The notes under the pieces were generated by a model. It searched no databases and was not told the DNA's origin. It saw nothing but the letters and a program-made list of their open reading frames with translations. From assembly GCA_963575745.1 (NCBI GenBank), contig CAUYUJ010014209.1:124711-188710 (forward strand): 64,000 nucleotides of DNA. Direction: 5' to 3'. Of the stretch, positions 54,962 through 64,000 are shown in pieces. The DNA is from Prorocentrum cordatum. Taxonomy: Eukaryota > Sar > Dinophyceae > Prorocentrales > Prorocentraceae. The position numbers were made by a program, and so were the translations under genes. Numbering within the stretch: position 1 is the stretch's first letter; each line of letters opens with the position of its first letter.

Positions 54962-55664
54962 GCAAAAGCGAAGTTCTTCTGCTCTTGGGGTCCTTGTGGG
55001 CTTCCTCGTATATGTTATCAGCCCTGCCGAGGAGACCCGCCATCTAGATGTGACTACATCTCACTGGGTGCTAAACTGGTCTCCTGCTCGAGAGGCGTAT
55101 CGCATTCAGATGATCCTGAATGCATTCGAGATGCCGTTCACAGTGTGCAGGTCGGGGGAAAGTGCCCTAGCCCAGAGTGCAGTTTCAGGAGCTATGGGGC
55201 AGGCTCAGCAGTGCTCTAGGGTATGCCTGCGGGGTTCCTGTGCCAGCAGCTTTGTTACCAGCCTCCCGTCACCATACCCTCCAGTGGCCCTGCCATCGTG
55301 AAGTGCTCGAGGTCAACTGACCCCGGGTGCTGATCAGCAGGGCCCGTATGGTGGGGTCCTCACCCCTCCCTCCCCTCCCCAGGATATTCACCCTCAGCAG
55401 GGTACTCAACCTCCCCTCATCCCCACCCCACCTACGGCGATGGCAACAAGGCGATGCGGAGGCGCGCCACGGCCCCCGCAGCCTGTCTTACGTAGAAAGA
55501 CCCCCTCTCTCTCTCTCTCTCTCTCCCTCGCTACCTCTCTCCATGTTGGAACCTACCACCCCCACCCACGTTCCTTACCCATGCTCGGCGCTGGTGTTTG
55601 GCCGTGTTGAGGCGCACCGTTGCCCACTCTTGTTGGTTGGCGGGGTTATCTCTCTCGTTATCTT

Positions 55665-55847
55665 CCTCTCTCTCTCTCTCGCCCGCCCTCATCTTGCAAA
55701 TTTACACCTATCCTCTTGCACCGATCATCTCTCATCGTTTGGTGCACTGCTTCAATTTCCCGTGCTCGAGCGTTTCATCAGGGTCCGTGCTTGCCCACGC
55801 GATGCTCACAACAAAAATTCGGTGGTCGCCATAGCCCGTGAAGAATA
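55665..55847 (+). repeat. Direct repeat on the right of the RT-like region
   Basis: Partner of 50140-50318, about 5.5 kb away. A CT run lies at its left edge and another, 55862-55903, just to its right. Confidence 0.85.
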
Positions 55848-55979
55848 ACGCAGACATGAATCTCTCTCGCTCTCTCTCCCGCTCTCTCTCTCTCTCTCTC
55901 TCTCATGAAACCCTCTTTTCCTCCTGTAAGGGCACAACTGGGTGGAAGTTCCCAAGTCGTCGGGAGTGGTGCCGGGGAA

Positions 55980-56394
55980 AAGGCGGTAGAGTATTTGGTG
56001 GGGAGCCTGTTGGGTGAGTTCATCTTGGGGAGGGAACCAGTTGAGTACTGGGAGTGCTGTTGAAGACGGAGGCTGTGGAGTACTGGGTGTGGTGGTGGAG
56101 ACGGAGGGGATTTAGTAGACAGATGCTTGTAAGTTCATGTTGAAAAAGGAGCCTGTTGAAAATTGGGAGTGTTGGAGACGGGAGCTGTGGAGTACAGGGT
56201 GTGGTGGTGGAGACGGAGGGAGTTGAGTAGAAGGATCTTTTCAAGTTCGTCTTGGGGATGGAGCCTGTTGAGTATTGGGTGTGGTGTTGGAGACGACGGC
56301 TGTGGAGTACTGGGTGCTGTGGTGGAGACGGAGGGAATTGAATAGAAGGATCTTGTCAAGTTCATCTTGCGGAGGGAGCCTGTTGAGTATGTTT
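55980..56394. repeat. Tandem GGAGCCTGTTGAGTATTGGG array, left part
   Basis: Units of about 105-125 bp containing GAGCCTGTTGAGTATTGGG, GGCTGTGGAGTACTGGGTG, GTGGTGGAGACGGAGGGA and AGAAGGATCTTTTCAAGTTC. Confidence 0.85.
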
Positions 56395-56822
56395 CGCGGG
56401 TTGTATTACGACGCCAAGCTCTGCGCAACCACTGGGTGACGGCACTGGGCCACATAAACGCGACCCGGGAACTGTGTGCGAGTACCGCACGTCTGTACAC
56501 TAGTGTACTAATCATTTGCAGGTCGACTTGTGTCCCCGTCCAGGCGCCACAGCGAGAGGCGGCGGAAAGCACCGTAGAGCCTGAAAAGTACTCAAGACCA
56601 GCCTTTCCAAGGTCACCCAGAAGGCAGGAAGAGCGGCGAGGAGGAGGAAGAGGAGGAGGAACAGCCGACCCTCATATGATATGAATTTGTTGTGAAACGT
56701 ATCCTGCATGCGGTCGCACAGAAAATTGCTTTCTGGCACTTCCCGAAAGGCCCAGGCGGCCACATCGAGAATCCCAACGAATCATGAAACAGGAGAGAGG
56801 AAGACGAGGAGGGAAGGGGAGA
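56395..56822. other. ~430-bp unrelated segment splitting the array
   Basis: The array stops at GAGCCTGTTGAGTAT and resumes at GAGGCTGTGGAG. The intervening sequence is unrelated. Its minus strand reads AAWAFREVPESNFLCDRMQD then TFHNKFISYEG around 56670-56760, which resembles an exon but is not recognised. Confidence 0.6.
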
Positions 56823-57235
56823 AGAGAGACAGGAGGCTGTGGAGTGGTATGGTCTGGTGGTGGAGACGGAGGGAGTTGAATAGAAAGCTCTGTTCAAGTT
56901 CGTCTTGGGGAGGGAGCCAGTCGAGTACTGGGAGTGCTGTTTGAGACGGAGGCTGTGGAGTACTGGGTGTGGTGCTGCACACGCAAGGAGTTGGGTAGAA
57001 GGATCTGTTCGAATTCATGTTGGGGAGGGAGCCTGTTGAGCATTGGGTGTGTTGTTGGAGACCGAGGCTTTGAAGTACTGGGTGCGGTGGTGGAGACAGA
57101 AGGAGTTGAGTGGAAGGATATGTTCAGACTCATATTGGGGATGGAGCCTGTTGGATAGTGGGAGTGGTGATGGCGACGAAGGCTGTGGAATACTGGGTGT
57201 GGTAGCGGAGACGGAAGGAATTAGTAGAAGAATAG
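56823..57235. repeat. Tandem GGAGCCTGTTGAGTATTGGG array, right part
   Basis: Same unit as the left part, three to four copies, ending near GGAATTAGTAGAAGAAT. Confidence 0.85.
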
Positions 57236-57444
57236 GGGAGCTGGTAGAAGCGGCTGCACCTGCAAGGGGCGAGCATCGCTCCGAGCGGGACCCGAACAAC
57301 TCTTGAAAAAATGAGCCTCGAAAAATGAATGCGGAAACCGAACGAATGGAATATACATAAATATAATGAATGTCAAAATGCGGGGATCACTGGTGCCTGC
57401 GGAAAGTGAAATACAGATATCGCTCTCACAGAACAGATACGGTG

Positions 57445-57500
57445 TGTGTATATATATATATATATACCTGCCTGCCTCTCTCTCTCTCTCTCTCCCCCCC
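57445..57500. repeat. (TA)n then (CT)n
   Basis: TATATA run at 57448-57467, CT run at 57477-57495. 57235-57900 has no recognised gene; it is AT-richer than its surroundings. Confidence 0.88.
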
Positions 57501-57904
57501 TATGTGTGTCGCTCCCTCTCTCCACCTATACGCATTTACGCGAATGCCTACGGCTCTGCATGTACAAGCACATTACGCGCCCATACACAAGGCAACAGCC
57601 CTGTACACTCTATATGTATGCCCAGGGCACCGGCAAATGCATACAATAAATCGGAAGACGGATACAAACGTGTATGTATACAACTATAGCAAGCCTCCCT
57701 TTTTTTAATATTGCTGTACACAGTGTGAATACATACACTACGTCCCTCTGCGGCTGTCCTTTCTGGCCGACGCCGCATCGCCGCGCATTGTGGACATGTA
57801 CGAGACCTACGCGCTAGAGACTGGGCCAGGTTGGGGAGATGGAGGCGGGAGAGAAGGGGATAACAGTTGAATCGGGGACAGAGCAAAAGCACAGTAGACG
57901 CAGT

Positions 57905-58360
57905 CTGGGAGGAGCAAGAGAGGAAGGGGGAGGAGGAGGAGGAGGAGGAGGAGGAGAAGGAGGAAGAAGAGGAGCAAACAGAGGAGGAGAAGGAGGGACA
58001 GGAGGAGGAACAGGCGAGGAGGAGTGGGAAGAGAGGGGCGAGGAGTGGACGTGTGGGCGTGGAGGGAGGATGGGCGGAGGGCGGAAGGGAGATGGAAGGA
58101 GGAAACGGGTAAGGGGAAGCGCGGGACGGGAACTATGCGGGGGAGCGGATGGGGGCCAGTGGTCGTGCTCGGGGGTGCGGTGGCGGTGGGGTGGCATTGG
58201 AAGGGGGCGCAGGGCTCTGGAAACGGAGTGGAGGAGGGACCTGACAAAGGGAGGGTGTGGGGAGTGGCTTGGACGGGAGGCGCGGGGGAAGGCGGCGAGG
58301 GAGATGAGGGCCTGAGGAGGGGCTCGAGAGTGGGAAGGGGAGGCAGGGAGAGGCGAGGTC
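57905..58360 (-). repeat. Right arm of the ~0.5-kb inverted repeat
   Basis: Reverse complement of the 49650-50100 arm, with a GGA tract where the left arm has CCT. Confidence 0.82.
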
Positions 58361-58559
58361 GGAGGAGGGGGGAGAGGCAAGCTAGGTGCGCTCGCGTCAA
58401 ATCTGGCGTCCTACCCCTCCCTCCCATCCCTTACCGCGGCGTAGATCTCCTCTCTGTTCGCACAATCGGATGTCGCAGCATGGCATAGAATTACTTACAT
58501 GGCATAGCATTACATGGCATAGCATGGTGTTGAAGATCAACGCGTAGCATGACATAGCA

Positions 58560-59345
58560 TGGCGTGGCGACGCAACAAAATGGGGGGGAAGGCTTCTGCG
58601 GCCCAAACTAGTCAGAGAACCGACACCGAATCACTTCCGATAGTTTTTTCGGGGGGGGGGGGGGGGGCATTTTCTAGAATTGGGGCCGATTTGGAAGGAC
58701 CGAAACCATGCCGTGGCATGGCGCTGGAAATAATGACGCCAGCGCTGCATCGGGACGAGCGGTAGCCCGAAAATGAGGCCAACGCTGCAGCGGGAGCACG
58801 ATCCGGAACGAGCGGTAGCCCGAAACTGAAGCCAACGCTGCAGCGAGAGCATCACTTTTATCTATATATGTATATACACACATGTATATATGTTTATACA
58901 TGTGTATATACATATATATATATGATACATGTACATGTGTGTTATTTATTTATGCATGTATGTATATATACAGATATCTACACACATATATATGTATATA
59001 TATAAATATTAGGACGCGTAGCCCGACACAGCACGGCGTGGCGACGTCCCGAAGTGTGGGGGGCTTCTGCGGCCCAAAATATCAACGAATCGACACCGAA
59101 TGTGGAATCACTTTCGATGTTTTTTTTTTCTGGGGGGCATTTTCTAGAATTGGGGCCTATTTGGAAGGACCGAGAATCATGCCGTGGCATGGGCATGGCG
59201 CTGGAAATAATGACGCCAGCGCCGCAGCGGGAGCACGATTCGGGACGAGCGGTAGCCCGAAAATGATGCCAACGCTGCAGCGGGAGCACGATCTGGAACG
59301 AACGGTAGCCCGAAAATGAAGCCAGCGCTCCAGCGAAAGCTGCAT
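58560..59345 (+). repeat. Segmental tandem duplication, two ~300-bp units with a TA-rich spacer
   Basis: GGCTTCTGCGGCCCAAA, GACACCGAAT, CATTTTCTAGAATTGGGGCC, TTTGGAAGGACCGA and GGCGCTGGAAATAATGACGC occur in both 58590-58855 and 59060-59345. Inside each, GGNACGAGCGGTAGCCCGAA with AACGCTGCAGCGGGAGCACG repeats every ~55 bp. The spacer 58858-59010 is TATA/TGTATA repeat. The first copy has a run of about 17 G at 58651-58667. Confidence 0.9.
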
Positions 59346-59482
59346 TTTGGAGAAAAAATAACTCAAGCGAAAACCCGCTTCCCGGGAATCCTGCTCACAA
59401 ATCAGTACACGGAGGGGGGCCAAGCATTTCCCGGACGCCGCCAGGAGAGAGAGGAGAGTAGTATTCCTAGTGTGTAATTGTA

Positions 59483-59700
59483 GAAGGAGGAGGAGGAGGA
59501 GGAGGAGGAGGAGAAACAAGGAGGACGGCAAAGGAGGAAGCAGGAGAGAGAGGAGGAGGAGGAGGAGGAGGAGGAGGAGGCGTAGAAGGAAAAGGAGGAG
59601 GAAGAAGAAAAAAGGGAAAACAAGGAGTGGAAGGGAGGAGACCAGGGATGAGGAGGATAAAGAGAGGAGGGGGGGAGAGAGAGAGAGAGAGAGAGAGAGC
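59483..59700. repeat. (GGA)n and (GA)n microsatellites
   Basis: GGA units 59486-59580, a degenerate purine stretch, then GA units 59676-59699. Confidence 0.93.
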
Positions 59701-59769
59701 GCGCGATGACGGTCCGGCGGGACCGGCCCTATGAGGGCGGCGCGGGGGGGCCGGAGCCCTCAGTAGTCG

Positions 59770-60560
59770 GCCTGGGACTGGTGGTCGATCTGGATAGAGG
59801 TGGTGTGGGGCGTCGGATGTTGGAGGCTGGATGTCTGGATGTTGATCTAGTGTAGTCTGGAGCCCAATGGGTGGACGTGGAAGTGGGAAGACGGGTGCTG
59901 GAGGTCGATAGGTGGGGGTGGAGGTGGAAAATCGGATGCTGAAGGCTGGATGTCGGAGTGCTGAGCCGGTGGACGCTGGAAACTCGGATGCTGGAGATTG
60001 GGAGCCGGAGTGCTGAGCTGGTGGACGCTGGAGGTCGATAGGTGGAGGTGGAGGTGAAAGTCGGATGCTGGAGGCTAGAGGTCGGTGTGCTGAGCTGGTG
60101 GACGCTGAAGGTCGATAGGTGGAGGTGGAGGTGAAAGTCGGATGCTGGAGGCTGGAGGTCGGAGTGCTGAGCTGGTGGAGGCTGGAGGTCGATGAGCGGA
60201 CGTAGGACTGCAGAGTCAGAGGTCAGATGTTCGAGGTCGGAGCGCTGAGTTGGAGGTTGGTGGTCGGAAGGTAGAGGTGGAAATGGAAGTCGGATGCTGG
60301 GCGAAGTCGGATGCTGGAGGCTGGAGGTCGGAGTGCTGAGCTGGTGGACGTTGGAGGTCGATAGGTGGAGGTGGAAGTGGAAAGTCGGATGCTGGAGGCT
60401 GGGGGTCGGGGAGCTGAGCTGGTGGGGAGTGGGGGGGCCATGGGAGGCCAGAAGTCGATAGGTGGAGGTGGGAGTGGGCGTCGTAAGCGGATAAGGGTGG
60501 GAATGCAGAATCGGGAGGTGGAGGTCGGAAGTTTGAGGCCGGCGTTCGGGTCCAGCTTGT
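59770..60560. repeat. ~77-bp degenerate tandem array
   Basis: CTGAGCTGGTGGACGCTGGA, GGTCGATAGGTGGAGGTGGA and GTCGGATGCTGGAGGCTGGA recur; CTGAGCTGG falls at 60013, 60090 and 60167. The long minus-strand frame over it is a repeat product. Confidence 0.88.
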
Positions 60561-60701
60561 TGTGGATCATCTGCAAGACGGAACCGGAATCGGAGCCGAA
60601 GAAAACGAAGCTGGAGAATGTGATGATGGTCTGGTCGGCGTAACGAAACGGCACGTACATGTGAACAGAAAATAAAAACTGTTACGTGCTGATGAGAATC
60701 A

Positions 60702-61313
60702 TCACTCGTAGGCGTGGGCGCAATTGTCCGAATCCATGTACCGGCGCATGTGTTGTAAGAAAAAGTGTCCCTGATGGTCCCACCATGTCTGATTCTGTGC
60801 CAGTTCCCACCACTGTGTTTCGCAATCGTTAATATGATTGCTACGCAAATAAGATACGATGTCGTCTTCCCAACACTTTCGTTGCCCTCCGTGTCTGCGA
60901 AAAGCTGGTCGTGAGTCGTGTACGCTGGGGTCCCAGGTCGCACTCAGACGAGTCCATCGCTCAATATCGTGATTGGCGGCTCGTGCTGCAAAATTCCACT
61001 TTCTCTTAAAGTATACATCAGTCCATTCGTCGACCTATGCGCGCTTCGCAAGAGCCACAGCGGTGGATGTACTTCTTCGTAGGAAGTGGACCCATGATTC
61101 CATGTCGTCGTCATCATCTTCGCTGTGGTTTTGGCTGCGTTGCTCGGTGCAGGCGTCGGTGCTGGTGCCAGCGCTGGTGTCGGTGTTGTTGCTGTCGGCG
61201 ATGGTGATGAAACTGCTGTCGGTATCATTTGTCTTTCTTCTGTGCTCGGTCGAGGTTCGTCTCCTCGGCGTCCCAATTACAAGCCTCAGCATTTTCCTCT
61301 GCGCCCGTCGTAA
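60702..61313 (-). pseudogene. LINE tail fragment (C-terminal of an RT protein)
   Basis: Begins LRRAQRKMLRLVIGTPRRR at 61313, a thumb/connection motif found after LINE RT domains. It continues through a TDTD/acidic insert to DMESWVHFLRRSTSTAVALA. After an in-frame TAG at 61035-61037 it resumes in the same frame with DVYFKRKWNFAARAANHDIE, RWTRLSATWDPS, RHGGQRKCWEDDIVSYLRSN, and WWELAQNQTWWDHQGHF, ending at a TGA (60702-60704). The spaced W residues and the order W-AAR-RW-W-P-GRxxxxWxDDI match tails of protist LINEs. The RT core is absent, and a GGA tract starts directly upstream, at 61315. One stop is the only break seen. Confidence 0.6.
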
Positions 61314-61314
61314 A

Positions 61315-61500
61315 GTGGGGAGAGAGGGGGGAGGGGAGGAGGGGAGGAGGGGGGAGAAGGAGGTGGAGGAAGAGGGAAGTGGAGGAAGAGGGAAGTAGGA
61401 GAGAAAAAGAAGGGGAAGATAGTGGGGAAAGGGAGGAGGAACCAGCGTCGGAACAACTCTGGCACCTACGGGAAGAGGAGGCGGAGGAGGAGGAGGACTA
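61315..61500. repeat. (GGA)n microsatellite at the 5' edge of the LINE tail
   Basis: GGGA, GGA and GAAGT purine units. Confidence 0.92.
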
Positions 61501-61573
61501 GTGTAAACCCAGGACTCATCAACAATGTTGGCATATGGCATCCCTCCAAGCTCCCTCTTCACAGGCCCCGCTT

Positions 61574-61575
<2 letters not shown>

Positions 61576-61617
<42 letters not shown>
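61576..61617. repeat. (TA)n dinucleotide repeat
   Basis: About 20 TA units ending in an A run. Confidence 0.97.
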
Positions 61618-61622
<5 letters not shown>

Positions 61623-61849
61623 GCCCACTGGGGGAAGCCCTGTTGGAGGACAACTGTGTGAAAATCCTGACGCGCGCTAAAGCACCAGCCTCAGGACTTC
61701 AACGCCACGAGTCAAACTGACTGTTGCGTCTTGACGGTCCTGCACTGCGGACGAACATCATTCCTGGGCCTTCAACAGACTGCGAATCAACGTAGCTGTT
61801 GCGCCCTGACAGGCATGAACCGCTCCAAAACATCGGCTCTGGCACGTTA

Positions 61850-62105
61850 ACCAAAAAACTCATGAATGTATTGCAAATGTTTGAAACGAATGTGCGCGGC
61901 ACGAAAGCGATAAACACCTTTCGAAAATGAACCGCCCTCAATCCTTGAAACTCTGGCAACATCGTCAAACGAATGTGCGCGGCGATAAAGCGAGCGCCAG
62001 AGTTTGAATACCATCCGCCTTTAAATGCATGAAACCCTTGCAAAGTTTGGAAACAAATATGTGCGGCGCTAAAGCGAGAACCACATATTGGACCCTCCAT
62101 CTGGG
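61850..62105. repeat. ~84-bp tandem array, site 3 of 3
   Basis: TGTGCGCGGC cores at about 61891, 61974 and 62060, followed by AAAGCGAGNNCCACA and TTGGAAACNAA words. The most diverged of the three sites. Confidence 0.78.
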
Positions 62106-62227
62106 CAACTGATGTCAGCTTGTAAGCTTCAGGCTCATAAGTGGTGAGGGCGTCTCAAGCAAACCGCCCAGCCCGCCATTCCGACTGGCCCCGGGGTGCG
62201 ACAGGGAGGAGCTCTTCACAAGGAACA

Positions 62228-62297
62228 GGGATGGAGAAGGAGGAGAAAGAGGAAGAGGAGGAGGAGGAGGAGGAGGAGGAGGAGGGGGAGGGGGGAA
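62228..62297. repeat. (GGA)n microsatellite
   Basis: Short GGA tract. Further GTCGTC and GACGACGTCG repeats lie at 62404-62450. Confidence 0.9.
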
Positions 62298-62853
62298 ACG
62301 GAGGATGAGGATCAGCGGCGCCAGGGCAAAGGGTAGCAGCAGCACCACCACGCCAAAAGGGGCAACGGCAGCAGCAGGCGGCACGCAGGCAGCAGCGCAG
62401 ACCACGTCGTCGTCGTCGCCGACGACGTCGTCGCCGCCGCCTCGTCGTCGTCGGATCTACGCTCGGGAGCCTTTGTTCGCGCGTCGCGGCGGCGGCCCTG
62501 GCGACACGCCGTGCCCTACAAGCGAGTAGCGCGTGCGGAGTGGGAGGCTGGGACGAGCCCAGGACATCGACGCTTGGAAATGGGGACGTTGCTACACGGT
62601 CGCGCCGAAGCGTGGTGGGCCAGAACCACCGGAGCGACACGCTAAGCAACAGTTCCTGAGTGTAGCCAGCATCAAAAAAAGCAACCCCACAAGCGGAGCC
62701 CTTTTATCAAACGCTCCTTGGGGAGGGCATCGGACAGGGCAAGGCTGTTCAGCAAACGCCCTGGACCATGTTCAGCAGGCACCGAAGATGGGGGCTGGGG
62801 TGGTTTTTGCTCCTGCTTGTCAGATGAGCAAGAGAAGCACAAACACAAACTCT

Positions 62854-62935
62854 AAGAGGTCCGCGCGGAGTTCTTGAACCGGCGCTGGAGGCGCCGCCAG
62901 GGAGGTGCAGCGCCAAGAGGAGAAGGGAGCTCCCC
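62854..62935. repeat. Worn copy of the 13898 foldback family
   Basis: AAGAGGTCCGCGCGGAGTTC and GGCGCTGGAGGCGCCGCCAG match the family's arm and loop; the right arm has decayed. Confidence 0.65.
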
Positions 62936-62954
62936 ATACCTCCTCTCTTAACGG

Positions 62955-63118
62955 GCGAAGAACGGTATAAAATTAATTTTTTGTTGTCGGGGGCGCCTGT
63001 CCCTGGGCGGCTGGAAAGTTTATACCCCTACGGTGCCACCGTAAGGGTATAAACTTTCCAGCCGCCCAAGGACAGGCGCCCCCGACAGCAAAAAAGTTGA
63101 TTTTATACTGTTCTTCGC
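62955..63118. mobile_element. 164-bp near-perfect palindrome (foldback element)
   Basis: Arms of about 82 bp meet with almost no spacer. The left arm starts GCGAAGAACGGTATAAAATT and includes GGGGGCGCCTGTCCCTGGGC and GGCTGGAAAGTTTATACCCC; the right arm is its reverse complement with a handful of mismatches. No coding content. Confidence 0.92.
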
Positions 63119-63204
63119 TCGCTGACTCTCGCTGCGAAAGTATCGGTCGCTGGCGGCCCTCGCCGGGCCTCCGGCGACCGAGAACTTACTTGGCAGCTCT
63201 CGGC

Positions 63205-63325
63205 CGCTGGAGGGTCTCTTTAAATTCTCGGTCGCTGCGGTCCTTGCCGGGCCCTAGGGCCGTGAAAAGACGACTCGGGAAGAACAGCCAGTCCAGAGGG
63301 AAAGAGGCCAAGACCCGCGGGGGTC
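63205..63325 (-). repeat. 183-bp TIR family, inverted worn copy
   Basis: CCTTGCCGGGCCCTAGGGCC, GTGAAAAGACGACTCGGGAA and ACCCGCGGGGGTCC resemble the reverse-complemented family core. Just upstream, GGCCCTCGCCGGGCCTCCGG is a near duplicate. Confidence 0.65.
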
Positions 63326-63494
63326 CATGTGTTTCTTTCAGTCCTGTTGAATGGTAACAATATTCAACCAACAATAGGAATACTGATAACATGATCAGTA
63401 ATCATCACACATTAAATTGAACTAATACTACAATCTTCATATACGAATCGGAATCGCAATAAAAATAGTGTTAATCAAGCTGGTAACTAAGTAT

Positions 63495-63608
63495 AGCAGC
63501 AGCAACGGCGACAACGACAACAACAAGAACAACAACAACGACAACGACAACGACAACGACACAAACAGCACCAACAACAACAATAACAACAATAACAACA
63601 ACAATTAC
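63495..63608. repeat. (AAC)n/(GACAAC)n microsatellite
   Basis: AAC and GACAAC units. The sequence on either side is AT-richer than most of the window. 63330-63490 and 63610-64000 hold no recognised gene. Confidence 0.93.
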
Positions 63609-64000
63609 TAGCACGTGGGGACACACCGTTCTCACCAGTGCCAGGGTTTTCATAGGAGGCGGGCAATACCCCCACTTTGTGGGGGGGCCGGTTCAAGCTC
63701 TACCAAATTTCCAAACGACTCTTCGCCACCACCCACACCCAGCTTCCCGCCCTATGACGTTCGGACACTTCACTTCGTGGCATGCGGACGACCGTGGCTA
63801 CTATTCAGGGCCCCGCGGCCGACGACGACGGCGTGCGCGCGCGAAGAAAAAACGAATGTGTCCCGCATGGTATTATTTGACAGGGATGATGGCCCTGGCA
63901 GGTGCGCAACCGTTGTTGCAGAAGTTCGAAAAAGTTGCTCGCAAAAGCCCGTTTGACAGAAATGTTTAAAAAGTGTTGGGTTTCCTACGAATCCGCAAGA

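Noticed and set aside
59729-60943. 404-codon minus-strand frame with HPTF-HLHLST repeats
   Set aside because: The repeats are the ~77-bp tandem array; its amino end is an out-of-frame reading of the LINE tail.

Overview
The window looks like nuclear DNA of a protist with a large, repeat-rich, GC-rich genome, most probably a dinoflagellate. The grounds are inference: very low gene density, many trinucleotide microsatellites of the CCT/GGA and CAT classes, fragments of LINE-type retroelements with a long linker and W-rich tail of a kind I associate with dinoflagellates, a tyrosine-recombinase retrotransposon, and one small gene whose two introns both end AG with G as the next exon base. I saw no bacterial operon, phage, plasmid or CRISPR structure, and no rRNA, tRNA or spliced-leader RNA.

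Layout. 0-3 kb: a LINE on the minus strand; ORF1 is complete and ORF2, with an endonuclease/exonuclease/phosphatase (EEP) domain, runs off the left edge. 3-7.3 kb: microsatellites. 7.6-8.5 kb: a three-exon nucleoredoxin/thioredoxin-fold gene on the minus strand; a foldback element lies in intron 1. 9.18-13.76 kb: a DIRS/Ngaro-type retrotransposon (minus strand) with a full set of split direct repeats (A1-ORFs-B1-A2-B2) and reverse transcriptase, RNase H and tyrosine recombinase. 13.9-30 kb: short inverted-repeat (MITE-like) elements, dispersed repeats and large CCT/GGA/CAT tracts. 31-37 kb: degenerate repeats, a possible LINE tail, and a frameshifted LINE with EEP and RT motifs. 37.6-39.5 kb: about 19 copies of a 101-bp satellite. 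40-49.6 kb: microsatellites, foldback elements, a ~160-bp tandem array and an ~84-bp array. 50.1-55.9 kb: a region bounded by ~180-bp direct repeats and carrying an unusual RT-like pseudogene with an RD-rich, coiled-coil tail; outside it lie ~0.5-kb inverted arms at 49.65 and 57.9 kb. 56-64 kb: tandem arrays, a segmental duplication, a LINE tail fragment, a 164-bp palindrome and an AAC tract.

Apart from the thioredoxin-fold gene, every recognisable coding domain here belongs to a retroelement. The non-autonomous part consists of several separate families of short inverted-repeat elements. One has inserted into another dispersed repeat and left a near-perfect 5-bp target duplication. Another family member occupies an intron flanked by 6-nt direct repeats, as expected of an introner. 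Most long open frames over microsatellites and tandem repeats are composition artefacts and are not listed as genes.
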